From Palsa-504 sp963756575 (lineage in GTDB: Bacteria; Actinomycetota; Actinomycetes; Streptosporangiales; Streptosporangiaceae), in assembly GCA_963756575.1 (NCBI GenBank), contig CAVWOM010000021.1, positions 930,001 through 994,000 on the forward strand: a stretch of DNA of 64,000 nt. Reading direction: 5' to 3'. The notes under the pieces are model-generated. The model searched no databases. It saw only the letters and a program-made list of their open reading frames with translations, and was not told the DNA's origin. Positions 33,010 to 41,600 of this stretch are shown here, piece after piece (within the stretch, counting starts at the first letter, position 1; each line of letters begins with the position of its first letter). The position numbers and the translations under genes were made by a program.

Positions 33010-33042
33010 TTCACCCGACATCACCTGCAGATGTCAGGTGAA
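33010..33042. promoter_or_regulatory. Imperfect palindrome upstream of the permease
   Basis: TTCACCCGACAT and ATGTCAGGTGAA form 12-base arms with one mismatch around a 9-base centre. A further GTTCACCCG lies at about 32940. This could be an operator or a hairpin in the leader of the permease. No promoter boxes could be matched with confidence. Confidence 0.4.
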
Positions 33043-33143
33043 TAACTCGACGTTACGTTTCGCGGTCGGTTTGTGCTGGCTATCACCAGCCAAGATGCCC
33101 CGAATGGAACGAAGCGAAACTCCGTGCCGGATCACCCTGCGTG

Positions 33144-33740
33144 CTACTCCGAAGCGTGCTCTGCCTTGGTACCAGGTGCCTTCGCCTCGGCGCCGTCGTC
33201 CTCGCCCCGTTTCCTGGCCCGGAACGCGGACACGTTGGCGCGGTTCATGCACCGCTCGGAGCAGTAGCGCCGGGTGTGGCTGGTGCTGGTGTCGATGAAG
33301 ACACCCTGGCAGTCGGCCGCCTGGCAGACGCCGAACCGGTCGAGCCCCAGATCGGTGAGCCGGACGGCGAGGCCCATCACGGCGCCCGCCGCGTACTTGT
33401 CCGCGACCGAGCCGCTCTCGGTGTAGTGCACGTGCCAGGGCTGGCCGTCGTGGCCGGATAGCTGCGGGTGGACCGGGTGCTGGATGAGCAGCGCGTTCAG
33501 CCGGGCGGCGGCGTCCTCGCCGTCGCCGTCGGCGCAGGCCACGAAGAAGGCGCGGAACTCGGTCCGCAGCCCCCGCAACGATTCGAGGTCGTTACGGGAC
33601 ATGCCCGTGCTGAGGTGTTCGCGGTCGGCGACCAGAGCGCGCAACCCGTCCAGGTTGACGAGCCTGTCGCCGTCTTCGCCGCCCGCGCCGGCCGTGTTGG
33701 CCAGCCGTACCGCGAGTTCAGCATAGGAGTTGAGATCCAC
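33144..33740 (-). CDS. CGNR zinc-finger / ABATE-domain putative regulator
   Basis: A 198-residue protein with an N-terminal ABATE-type domain (DLNSYAELAVRLANTAG, SLRGLRTEFRAFFVACADGD, LNALLIQHPVHPQ) and a C-terminal zinc-finger (CQAADCQGVFIDTSTSHTRR followed by YCSERCMNRANVSAFRARKR). Family members usually show CGNR at this turn; here the residues are CMNR. This family is thought to be transcriptional regulators under stress. The GTG start is at 33740. It is divergent from the malic enzyme gene, 224 bases apart. Confidence 0.85.
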   Translation of the reverse strand: MDLNSYAELAVRLANTAGAGGEDGDRLVNLDGLRALVADREHLSTGMSRNDLESLRGLRTEFRAFFVACADGDGEDAAARLNALLIQHPVHPQLSGHDGQPWHVHYTESGSVADKYAAGAVMGLAVRLTDLGLDRFGVCQAADCQGVFIDTSTSHTRRYCSERCMNRANVSAFRARKRGEDDGAEAKAPGTKAEHASE

Positions 33741-33964
33741 TCCCGGGTTCCCTAGCTTCCGGTCCCAAGCCTCGGGGAGGTTGATCGGTGTAATGGCCTG
33801 TTGCCGGTATCGAGTATTACACCTCGGCTAGGCAGATGCCAGCAGGGGGCCGGCGTTCTGTGGCACAATGGCTACACGGGACACCCCCCGTCATTCTCAC
33901 GTGCGCGCCATCTCCGCGCCCACTCATCGCCGTGAGCCCGCACTCCGAGTACAGGGGGTAACCC

Positions 33965-35143
33965 ATGTTCGAATCAACGCCGTCCACTGACACCGAAGAT
34001 CCCGTGTTCGCCATGCACCGCGGCGGCAAGATCAGCGTGCGCCCGACCGTCGACGTCACCGACCGGTACGGCCTGGCCATGGCCTACACGCCCGGGGTCG
34101 CCCGGGTCTGCACCGCGATCGCCGAGGCGCCCGAGCTGGCCGCCGAGTACACCTGGGTGTCCAACACGGTCGCCGTCGTCTCCGACGGCACCGCCGTGCT
34201 CGGCCTGGGCGACATCGGCCCGGCCGCCGCGATGCCGGTCATGGAGGGTAAATCGCTGCTGTTCAAGCGGTTCGCCGACATCGACGCGGTGCCGATCTGC
34301 CTGGCCTGCACCGGCACCGACGAGATCGTGGCGGCGGTCGCCGCGCTCGCGCCGAGCTTCGGCGGCATCAACCTGGAGGACATCTCCGCCCCGCGCTGCT
34401 TCGAGATCGAGGACCGGCTCAGGGCGATGCTCGACATCCCGGTCTTCCACGACGACCAGCACGGCACCGCGATCGTGACGCTGGCCGCGCTGCGCACCGC
34501 CGCCCGGGTCGCGGGCAAGGAATTCGGCCAGCTCCGCGCCGTCGTGGCGGGCGCGGGCGCGTCCGGCGTGGCGGTGACGAAGATGCTGCTGGCGGCCGGG
34601 ATCGGCGACATCGCCGTCTCGGACCGCAAGGGCCTCATCTACCAGGGCCGGGACGGGCTCAACCCGGTCAAGGCGGCCCTGGCGGCCCAGACCAACCGGC
34701 TCGGCCTGGCCGGCTCCACCGAATCGGCGCTGCGCGGCGCGGACGTGTTCATCGGCCTGTCCAGCGGCACCGTGGCCGAGTCGGCCATCGCCTCGATGGC
34801 CAGCGGCGCGATCGTCTTCGCCCTGTCCAACCCGGACCCGGAGGTCCACCCGGACGTGGCGGGCCGGCACGTCCTGGTCGTCGCCACTGGCCGCAGCGAC
34901 TTCCCGAATCAGATCAACAACTCGCTGGCCTTCCCGGGCGTGTTCCGCGGCGCGCTGGACACGCGCGCCAGCGACATCACCGACGGCATGAAGCTGGCCG
35001 CCGCCGACGCCATCGCCGCCCTGGTCGGACCCGACGCCGCCCCCGACTACGTCATCCCCGCCCAGTTCGACGACCGGGTCGCCCCCGCCGTCGCCGCCGC
35101 CGTCGCCACCCGGGCCCGCCTCGACGGCGTGTCCCGCCGCTAA
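33965..35143 (+). CDS. NAD(P)-dependent malic enzyme
   Basis: Oxidative decarboxylation of malate to pyruvate. A short bacterial form of 392 residues without the phosphotransacetylase domain. Motifs are RHGGKISV-like start, YGLAMAYTPGVARV, SDGTAVLGLGDIGPAAAMPV, MEGKSLLFKRFADIDAVPIC, the metal site FHDDQHGTAIV and the Rossmann loop VVAGAGASGVAV. The ATG at 33965 has AGGGGG upstream. It is followed by an oxidoreductase gene that seems to have its own promoter. Cofactor preference cannot be read safely. Confidence 0.93.
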   Translation: MFESTPSTDTEDPVFAMHRGGKISVRPTVDVTDRYGLAMAYTPGVARVCTAIAEAPELAAEYTWVSNTVAVVSDGTAVLGLGDIGPAAAMPVMEGKSLLFKRFADIDAVPICLACTGTDEIVAAVAALAPSFGGINLEDISAPRCFEIEDRLRAMLDIPVFHDDQHGTAIVTLAALRTAARVAGKEFGQLRAVVAGAGASGVAVTKMLLAAGIGDIAVSDRKGLIYQGRDGLNPVKAALAAQTNRLGLAGSTESALRGADVFIGLSSGTVAESAIASMASGAIVFALSNPDPEVHPDVAGRHVLVVATGRSDFPNQINNSLAFPGVFRGALDTRASDITDGMKLAAADAIAALVGPDAAPDYVIPAQFDDRVAPAVAAAVATRARLDGVSRR

Positions 35144-35211
35144 CGCGCCCGCCCCGGCCGGGGGCTGGACGCCAGGTCCGAGGGCCCGGGTGGGTTCTGT
35201 AGGGTGTGGGC

Positions 35212-36180
35212 ATGTTCGCTGTGACGGCTGCGCGTATTGACACTGATGATCCGCTGTCCGGGCTCGAGCTCGGCGAGCGCCCGGAGCCGGCGGTGCCGGA
35301 CGGCTGGACCACGGTGACGGTGAAGGCGGCGGCGCTCAACCATCACGACGTCTGGACGCTGCGCGGGGTGGGCATCTCGGAAAAGCAGCTGCCCATGATC
35401 CTGGGCTGCGACGCGGCCGGGCTCGACGAGGACGGCAACGAGGTCGTAGTGCACGCGGTGATCGCCGACCCGGACGCGGGCGGCGGCGACGAGACCCTCG
35501 ACCCGCGCCGCTCGCTGCTCTCCGAGCGTCACAACGGCACCTTCGCCGAGCGCGTCACCGTGCCACGGCGCAATCTGGTGCCGAAGCCGGCCGCGCTGTC
35601 CTTCGAGGAGGCCGCCTGCCTGCCGACGGCGTACCTGACCGCGTACAAGATGCTGTTCGAGAAGGCCGGCGTCCAGCCCGGCGCCACCATCTTGGTTCAG
35701 GGCTGCGGCGGCGGGGTGGCCACCGCGGCCATCCTGATCGGCCGCGCGGCCGGCTACCGGATGTGGGCTACCAGCCGCAGCGACGCCAAGCGCGAGCGGG
35801 CCCTCGAGCTCGGCGCGGACCAGGTCTTCGAGTCCGGGGCCAGGCTGCCGGAACGGGTCGACGTGGTGCTCGAGACCGTTGGGCAGGCGACCTGGGCGCA
35901 CTCCGTGCGCTCGCTCAAGCCCGGCGGCCGGATCGTGATATCGGGCGCGACCAGCGGTGACGCCCCGCCGGCCGAGCTGACCCGGGTGTTCTTCACTCAG
36001 CTGACCGTGACCGGCTCCACCATGGGCTCGCGCGACGAACTCGGGCGCCTGACCAGATTCTGCGAGCAGACCGGCGCCCGGCCGGTGATCGACCGGGTAC
36101 TGCCGATGTCCCAGGCCCGGGACGGCTTCGCGGCCATGGCGAGCGGTGACCTGTTCGGCAAGGTCGTCTTCACCCTCTAG
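35212..36180 (+). CDS. Medium-chain dehydrogenase/quinone oxidoreductase
   Basis: A 322-residue member of the MDR superfamily. It has LNHHDVWTLRG and LGCDAAGLDEDG in the catalytic domain and the nucleotide loop VQGCGGGVATAAILIGRAAG, then PGGRIVISGATSG. The four-cysteine structural zinc lobe is absent, pointing to a quinone-oxidoreductase-like or zinc-free type. The ATG at 35212 follows TAGGGT (35200-35205) by 6 bases, so it is probably leaderless; an in-frame start at 35206 is less likely. Substrate unknown. Confidence 0.87.
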   Translation: MFAVTAARIDTDDPLSGLELGERPEPAVPDGWTTVTVKAAALNHHDVWTLRGVGISEKQLPMILGCDAAGLDEDGNEVVVHAVIADPDAGGGDETLDPRRSLLSERHNGTFAERVTVPRRNLVPKPAALSFEEAACLPTAYLTAYKMLFEKAGVQPGATILVQGCGGGVATAAILIGRAAGYRMWATSRSDAKRERALELGADQVFESGARLPERVDVVLETVGQATWAHSVRSLKPGGRIVISGATSGDAPPAELTRVFFTQLTVTGSTMGSRDELGRLTRFCEQTGARPVIDRVLPMSQARDGFAAMASGDLFGKVVFTL

Positions 36181-36224
36181 CCGGGGTGCCACCCCGGGCC
36201 GGGCACGGCCCCGGGGCCGGGGCG

Positions 36225-37481
36225 TCAGGAAGCCGGGGCCCCGGGCGACGCGTCGGCAGGCGGAGTATCGGCGGCCACAGTGTCAGCCGGCCCAGTGCCA
36301 GCCGGGCCCGTGCCAGCCGGGCCAGTGCCAGCCGGGCCAGTGCCAGCCGGGCCAGTGCCAGCCGGTGCGGTGCCGCCCGGCGCGGCATCAGCCGCCGCCG
36401 TGCGGGCGGGACCGAAGATCTCGGACTTGACGCGATCGAGCGCCTCCTCCAAGATCCCGCGCAGATCGCTGATCACGTTCTCACCGGTCGCCCCGGACTG
36501 CACGGCCAGCTTGCGCAGCTCCGAGGTGAACTGGACCGCGACCCGCTCCAGGTCGCGCAGGGTGCCGAAGTCGAGCCCGCCGGGCCAGCCGCCGCGGCCC
36601 CGCATCCGCGCCCAGTCCTCCCAGCCGCGCCGGCCGGGCCAGTCCGTCCAGCCCGGTCCGGCGTTCCAGCCCGGCCCGTCCCAGTCCTGATCACCGGAGC
36701 TGAACCGGGCGCCGGCCCCAGCCGGCTCGTCGAACCGGCCGCCGGCCATGGCCTCGTCGCGGGCGCGCTGCGCTTCCTCGCGCAGGCGCCGGGCCTGCTC
36801 GTGCACGCGCCGGGCGGCTTCCGGGCCGCGGCCTTCACCGCGCGGCTCGTCGCTGCCCGGCTTCTCGCCGCGCGGATTGCCGGAACCGGCCGGCCGCGCT
36901 CGCTCATCCGGCGCCGGATCGCGCTGCTCGATGCCCTCGCCGCTGGCCTGCCTGGCCTGCTCGCGCGCCTGTTCCCTGGCTTGCCGGGCCTGCTCTTTCA
37001 CCTGCTCCTTGGCCTGCCGGGCCTGCTCGCGCGCTTCCTCGCGGGCCTGCTTGGCCTGCTCGCGGACATCGGTGGCCACCTCCCGGCCCATCCGCCGGGA
37101 TTCGCGGGCCGCCCAGGTCAGCTCCTCGCGCAGGCTGCGCACGGTCTGCCGGACGTCCTCCTTGACCTCGCGCACGATGTCGCTGACCGAGGCGGACAGC
37201 TCCTCCTCGAGCTCGTCGAGCTCGTCGCTGCGGCTGCGCAGTTCCTCGCGGCCGGCCTCGGTGATGCGATAGACCTTGCGGCCGTCGACCTCGTCGTGCG
37301 TGACCAGGCCCTCTTCTTCGAGCCGGGCCAGCCGCGGGTAGATCGTGCCGGGCGAGGGCGAGTACACGCCCATGAACCGGTCGCGCAGCAGCCGGATGAC
37401 CTCGTAGCCGTGCCTGGGCTCTTCATCGAGGAGCCTGAGCAGGTACAGCCGGAGGCTGCCATGGCGGAATACCGGACTCAA
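36225..37481 (-). CDS. PadR-family regulator with long coiled-coil and disordered C-terminus
   Basis: A 418-residue protein; typical PadR regulators are 110-190. Residues 1-90 are a PadR winged helix (LRLYLLRLLDEEPRHGYEVI, RLARLEEEGLVTHDEVDGRK). Residues ~95-190 form a charged coiled coil rich in REQARQAKEQ, then a Gly/Trp/Asp-rich region (DWDGPGWNAGPGWTDWPGRR), a helix LRDLERVAVQFTSELRKLAV, and a PAGTG repeat tail. The TTG start overlaps the stop of the DUF4097 gene (TTGA) with a GGCGAGG site upstream. It likely represses its own two-gene operon and envelope-stress genes; that target set is inferred. Confidence 0.88.
   Translation of the reverse strand: MSPVFRHGSLRLYLLRLLDEEPRHGYEVIRLLRDRFMGVYSPSPGTIYPRLARLEEEGLVTHDEVDGRKVYRITEAGREELRSRSDELDELEEELSASVSDIVREVKEDVRQTVRSLREELTWAARESRRMGREVATDVREQAKQAREEAREQARQAKEQVKEQARQAREQAREQARQASGEGIEQRDPAPDERARPAGSGNPRGEKPGSDEPRGEGRGPEAARRVHEQARRLREEAQRARDEAMAGGRFDEPAGAGARFSSGDQDWDGPGWNAGPGWTDWPGRRGWEDWARMRGRGGWPGGLDFGTLRDLERVAVQFTSELRKLAVQSGATGENVISDLRGILEEALDRVKSEIFGPARTAAADAAPGGTAPAGTGPAGTGPAGTGPAGTGPAGTGPADTVAADTPPADASPGAPAS
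36291..36365. repeat. Five tandem 15-base repeats in the PadR C-terminus
   Basis: Five units of GCCAGTGCCAGCCGG (two with one change) encode the repeated PAGTG on the minus strand. The length is a multiple of three, so copy-number changes would keep frame. Confidence 0.9.
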
Positions 37482-38341
37482 CTGGCCTCGCCTTCCATCT
37501 CATTCTCATTATCAGGCTGCTGGGCACCCCGAGTGTCATGTGACTCGGCCCGCCGCAGCAGCATGACCCGGCCAGACATAGTTGTAACGGACACTTGTCC
37601 GGAGCCGGCGCCAAGGCTACCGCTAACGCTACGAGACGCCGGAGCCGAGGATCGCCGAAGCTCGGCGAATTCGCTCCGCACGTCACCCGAGACCGAGTGC
37701 AGGTTCACCTGGGCATCGGCTTCGGCCGGGAGCCTGAGCACGACCTCGCCGGACACCGTGGTCACGTTGAGGCCGCCCAGCGGGTCGAGGTCGACGTCCG
37801 CGGTCACGTCGCCGCTCACCGCGTTCGCGTCCAGGCGCTCGAGCCAGCCCTCCGCCAGCGTCAGGTCACCGGACACCGTGCTGAAGTTGAGCCGGCCGTT
37901 GATCCCCTGCGCCTCGAGCGCCCCGGACACGGTGTTAGCGTCCACCTCACCGGTGACGCCGTCCAGCGTGATCCCCCCGGAGACGCTCTTGACCGAGGTC
38001 CGCGCGCCGATGCCGGACACCACGGCGGCCGCGTTGACCACGCCGACCTGCGCCGGCGTCCGCCGCGGCACGCTCACCGTCACCGTGGCGACGTGCCGCT
38101 GCGGCCGCAGCCACTTCAGCAGGCCTTCCCAGCTCAGGTTCTCGTGCGCGATGGTCAGGACCCCGTCCGCGAAGGTGACCTGCAATGGGTCGCCTTCCAG
38201 GTGAGACACCTCGAGCGAGGACTTGCCCTCGGCGGCGAGTACCGCGACCGAGCCGCCGACGAGCCGGACCCGCAGGCCGGTGACGTCGGCGAACTCCATC
38301 TTGGTGGGAGTATCGATCCTCCACTGCGACATCGCGCCCAT
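37478..38341 (-). CDS. DUF4097 (LiaF/adhesin-like) beta-helix protein
   Basis: A 287-residue protein with the short repeating beta-strand pattern of DUF4097: VKSVSGGITLDGVTGEV, VDANTVSGALEAQGINGRLN, FSTVSGDLTLAEG, ANAVSGDVTADVD, VTTVSGEVVLRLP and LHSVSGDVRSEFA. There is no signal peptide or membrane segment, so it appears cytoplasmic. In Gram-positives DUF4097 proteins commonly accompany PadR or Lia-type envelope-stress regulators. ATG 38341 was chosen for its GGTGGA site. It is the first gene of the operon, with the promoter and dyad just upstream, and is coupled to padR. Confidence 0.87.
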   Translation of the reverse strand: MGAMSQWRIDTPTKMEFADVTGLRVRLVGGSVAVLAAEGKSSLEVSHLEGDPLQVTFADGVLTIAHENLSWEGLLKWLRPQRHVATVTVSVPRRTPAQVGVVNAAAVVSGIGARTSVKSVSGGITLDGVTGEVDANTVSGALEAQGINGRLNFSTVSGDLTLAEGWLERLDANAVSGDVTADVDLDPLGGLNVTTVSGEVVLRLPAEADAQVNLHSVSGDVRSEFAELRRSSAPASRSVSGSLGAGSGQVSVTTMSGRVMLLRRAESHDTRGAQQPDNENEMEGEAS

Positions 38342-38380
38342 CGGCATTCCACCCGTCTTCCCGTATGCCCGTCCAGTACA

Positions 38381-38428
38381 CCTAACGATATATCTCATTT
38401 TCCCAAAGTCAAGATGTATCGCGTTAGG
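38381..38428 (-). promoter_or_regulatory. Promoter and dyad operator of the DUF4097-padR operon
   Basis: On the minus strand TTGACT (plus 38407-38412), a 16-base spacer and TATCGT (38385-38390). The promoter is framed by an inverted repeat, CCTAACGATATATCT (38381-38395) against AGATGTATCGCGTTAGG (38412-38428), which covers both promoter boxes. Binding of a dimer here would block RNA polymerase, fitting PadR autoregulation. A PadR target is inference. Confidence 0.6.
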
Positions 38429-38494
38429 GGCCTGCGGGGCGTAGCGGCTGCCGGGGCGAGCGGCCGGGCTCGTTCGGGGTATAGGCCTGGTCGG

Positions 38495-38671
38495 TTAGTC
38501 CTCTTCGTCGTCGAGCCGCGCCAGCCAGGTGGCCAGCCGCTCGATGGGCGTCTCGAACTCGGGATTGAGGTCGACGAAGTCGCGGAGCCGCTCGGCGAGC
38601 CAGGCCACCGAGACCTGGTCCTCGCCGCGTCGTTCCGCGAGCTCCTCGATGCCGCGGTCGGTGAAGTACAT
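38495..38671 (-). CDS. DUF6104-family small protein
   Basis: A 58-residue acidic protein starting MYFTDRGIEELAERRGEDQV and ending TWLARLDDEED. It matches the small actinobacterial family DUF6104 that sits directly after kgd. The ATG at 38671 abuts the kgd stop (TAGATG), so it is almost surely cotranslated with it. Codon bias is fully coding. Function is unknown; the constant position suggests a link to 2-oxoglutarate metabolism. Bases 38429-38494 show nothing. Confidence 0.85.
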   Translation of the reverse strand: MYFTDRGIEELAERRGEDQVSVAWLAERLRDFVDLNPEFETPIERLATWLARLDDEED

Positions 38672-41600
38672 CTACTGTCCCGAGGGGATTGCCGTCTCGA
38701 TGATCTCGCGGTGGGTGGTGGCGTGCTTCTTGGCCGAGCCGGCCGCCGGCGCGGAGCTGGCGGGCAGCGACACGACGTCGACCTGGCGGCCCAGCACCTT
38801 GGGGAGCTTGAGCGCGAAGGACGGCCAGGCGCCCATGTTGGCCGGTTCCTCCTGCACCCAGAGCACCGACTCGAGCCCCGGGTAGCGGGCCAGTTCGGCG
38901 CACAGCTCGGAGACGGGCAGCGGGTACAGCCGCTCGACCCGGGCGATCGCGGTATCCGTCGCGCCGGCCTGCTCGCGCCGCGCGGCCAGGTCGTAGTAGA
39001 TCTTCCCGGTGCACAGCACGAGCCGGCGGACGTCGGCGTCCGACGCCTGCGCCGAGCCGATCAGCGGCTGGAACGACCCGGTGGTGAACTCCGCCACCGC
39101 CGAGGTGGCCGCCTTCAGCCGCAGCATGGACTTCGGCGTGAACACGATCAGCGGCTTGTGCCGGCCGGACAGCCCCTGCCAGCGCAGCAGGTGGAAGTAG
39201 TTGCCCGGCGTGGTCGGCATGGCCACGGTCATGTTGTCCTGCGCGCACAGGGACAGGAACCGCTCGACCCGGGCCGAGGAGTGGTCCGGGCCCTGGCCGT
39301 CGTAGCCGTGCGGCAGCAGCAGCACCACGCCGGAGCGCTGGCCCCACTTCTGCTCGCCCGAGCTGATGAACTCGTCGACGATCGTCTGGCCGCCGTTGAA
39401 GAAGTCCCCGAACTGGGCCTCCCAGCAGACCAGCGCGTCCGGGCGGGCCAGCGAGTAGCCGTACTCGAAGCCCATCGCGGCGAACTCGGACAGCAGGGAG
39501 TCGTGCACGAAGAACTTCGCGGCGCCCGACTCGAGCTGCTTCAGCGGCGTGTACTCGGCGCCGTTGTGCCGGTCCACCAGCACCGCGTGCCGCTGGCCGA
39601 ACGTGCCGCGCCGGCTGTCCTGGCCGACCAGCCGGACCGGATGCCCGTCCAGCACGACCGCGCCGAACGCCAGCAGCTCACCGGTCGCCCAGTCGATCGC
39701 GTCCTCCTCGCGCATCGCGGAACGCCGGTCGATCACCGGCTTGAGCCGCGGGTGCGGGGTGAAGTCGGCGGGCAGGTTGACCTGCGTGTCGATGATCCGC
39801 TTGACCGTCTCGACGGACACCGCGGTCGGCACCGCCTCGTGGTTGACGGGGCGGTCCTCCGGCTCGGGCCTGACCACGCTGCCCGGCTCGGCCGGGCGGT
39901 CGGCGGCGTCCCTGGTCTCGGTGAAGACGCGCTCGAGCTGCTGCTGGTAGTCGCGCAGCGCCGCCTCGGCCTCCTCCATGGTGATGTCGCCGCGGGCGAT
40001 CAGCGACTCGGTGTAGACCTTCCGGGTCGAGCGCTTGGCCTCGACCAGGTCGTACATGAGCGGCTGGGTGAAGGACGGGTTGTCGGTCTCGTTGTGCCCC
40101 CGCTTGCGGTAGCACACCATGTCGATGACGACGTCCTTCTTGAACGCCTGCCGGTAGTCGAAGGCCAGCCGGGCGATCCGCACGACGGCCTCGGGGTCGT
40201 CGCCGTTGACGTGGAAGATCGGCGCCTGGATCATCCGGGCCACGTCGGTGGCGTACACGCTGGACCGCGAGTACTGCGGGGCGGTGGTAAAACCAACCTG
40301 GTTGTTCACGATGATGTGCACGGTGCCGCCGGTGCGGTAGCCGCGCAGCAGCGACAGGTTCAGCGTCTCGGCCACCACGCCCTGCCCGGCGAACGCGGCG
40401 TCGCCGTGGATGAGCACGGGCAGCACGGTGAACCCGGGCTCGCCCTTGTCGATGATGTCCTGCTTGGCCCGGACCACGCCCTCCAGGACCGGGTCCACCG
40501 CCTCGAGGTGGCTCGGGTTGGCGACCAGCGAGGTGCTGATCGTGGCGCCGTCCGGTGCGCGGAAGGTGCCCTCCGCGCCGAGGTGGTACTTGACGTCACC
40601 GGAACCCTGCGCGCTGCCGGGGTCCAGGTTGCCCTCGAACTCCTTGAAGATCTGCGCGTAGGACTTGCCGACGATGTTGGCCAGCACGTTCAGCCGGCCC
40701 CGGTGGGCCATGCCGATGACGGCCTCGTCCAGGTTCGCCTGGGCGGCCTCGGTGAGCACCGCGTCCACCAGCGGGATCAGCGACTCGGCGCCCTCGAGGG
40801 AGAACCGGCGCTGGCCGACGAACTTGGTCTGCAGGAACATCTCGAACGCCTCGGCCACGTTGAGCCGGGACAGGATGCGGATCTGGTCGTCGTGCTCGGC
40901 GCGGGGGTGCGGGATCTCGATCCGGTCCTGCAGCCAGTGGCGTTCTTCCGGGTCCTGGATGTGCATGTACTCGGTGCCGACCGTGCGGCAGTACGCGTCG
41001 CGCAGCTTGCCCAGGATGTCCCGCAGCTTCATCCGCGGCTTCCCGCCGAACCCGCCGGTGGGGAAGTCCCGCTCCAGGTCCCACAGGGTCAGGCCGTGCA
41101 GGTTGATGTCCAGGTCGGGGTGCTTGCGCTGGGTCACCTCGAGCGGGTTGGTGTCCGCCATCAAGTGCCCGCGCACCCGGTAGGCGTGGATCAGCTCCTG
41201 CACTCGCCCGGACCTGGCGACGTCGTCCTCGTGGCCGTAGGGGAAGTCCTTGACCCAGCGGACCGGCTCGTACGGGATGCGCAGCGCGGCGAAGATCTCG
41301 TCGTAGAAGCCGTCCTCGCCGAGCAGCAGCTGATGGATCTTGCGCAGGAAGTCGCCGGACTGCGCGCCCTGGATGATCCGGTGGTCGTACGTCGAGGTGA
41401 GCGCGACCGACTTGCTGATCGCCAGCCGGGCCAGGGTCTCCTCGGAGGCGCCCTGGTAGGCCGCGGGGTACTCCATCGCGCCGACGCCGACGATGACGCC
41501 CTGCCCGGGCATCAGCCGCGGCACCGAGTGGACGGTGCCGATCGTGCCCGGGTTGGTGATCGTCGCGGTGGTGCCCTGGAAATCGGCCACCCCGAGCTTG

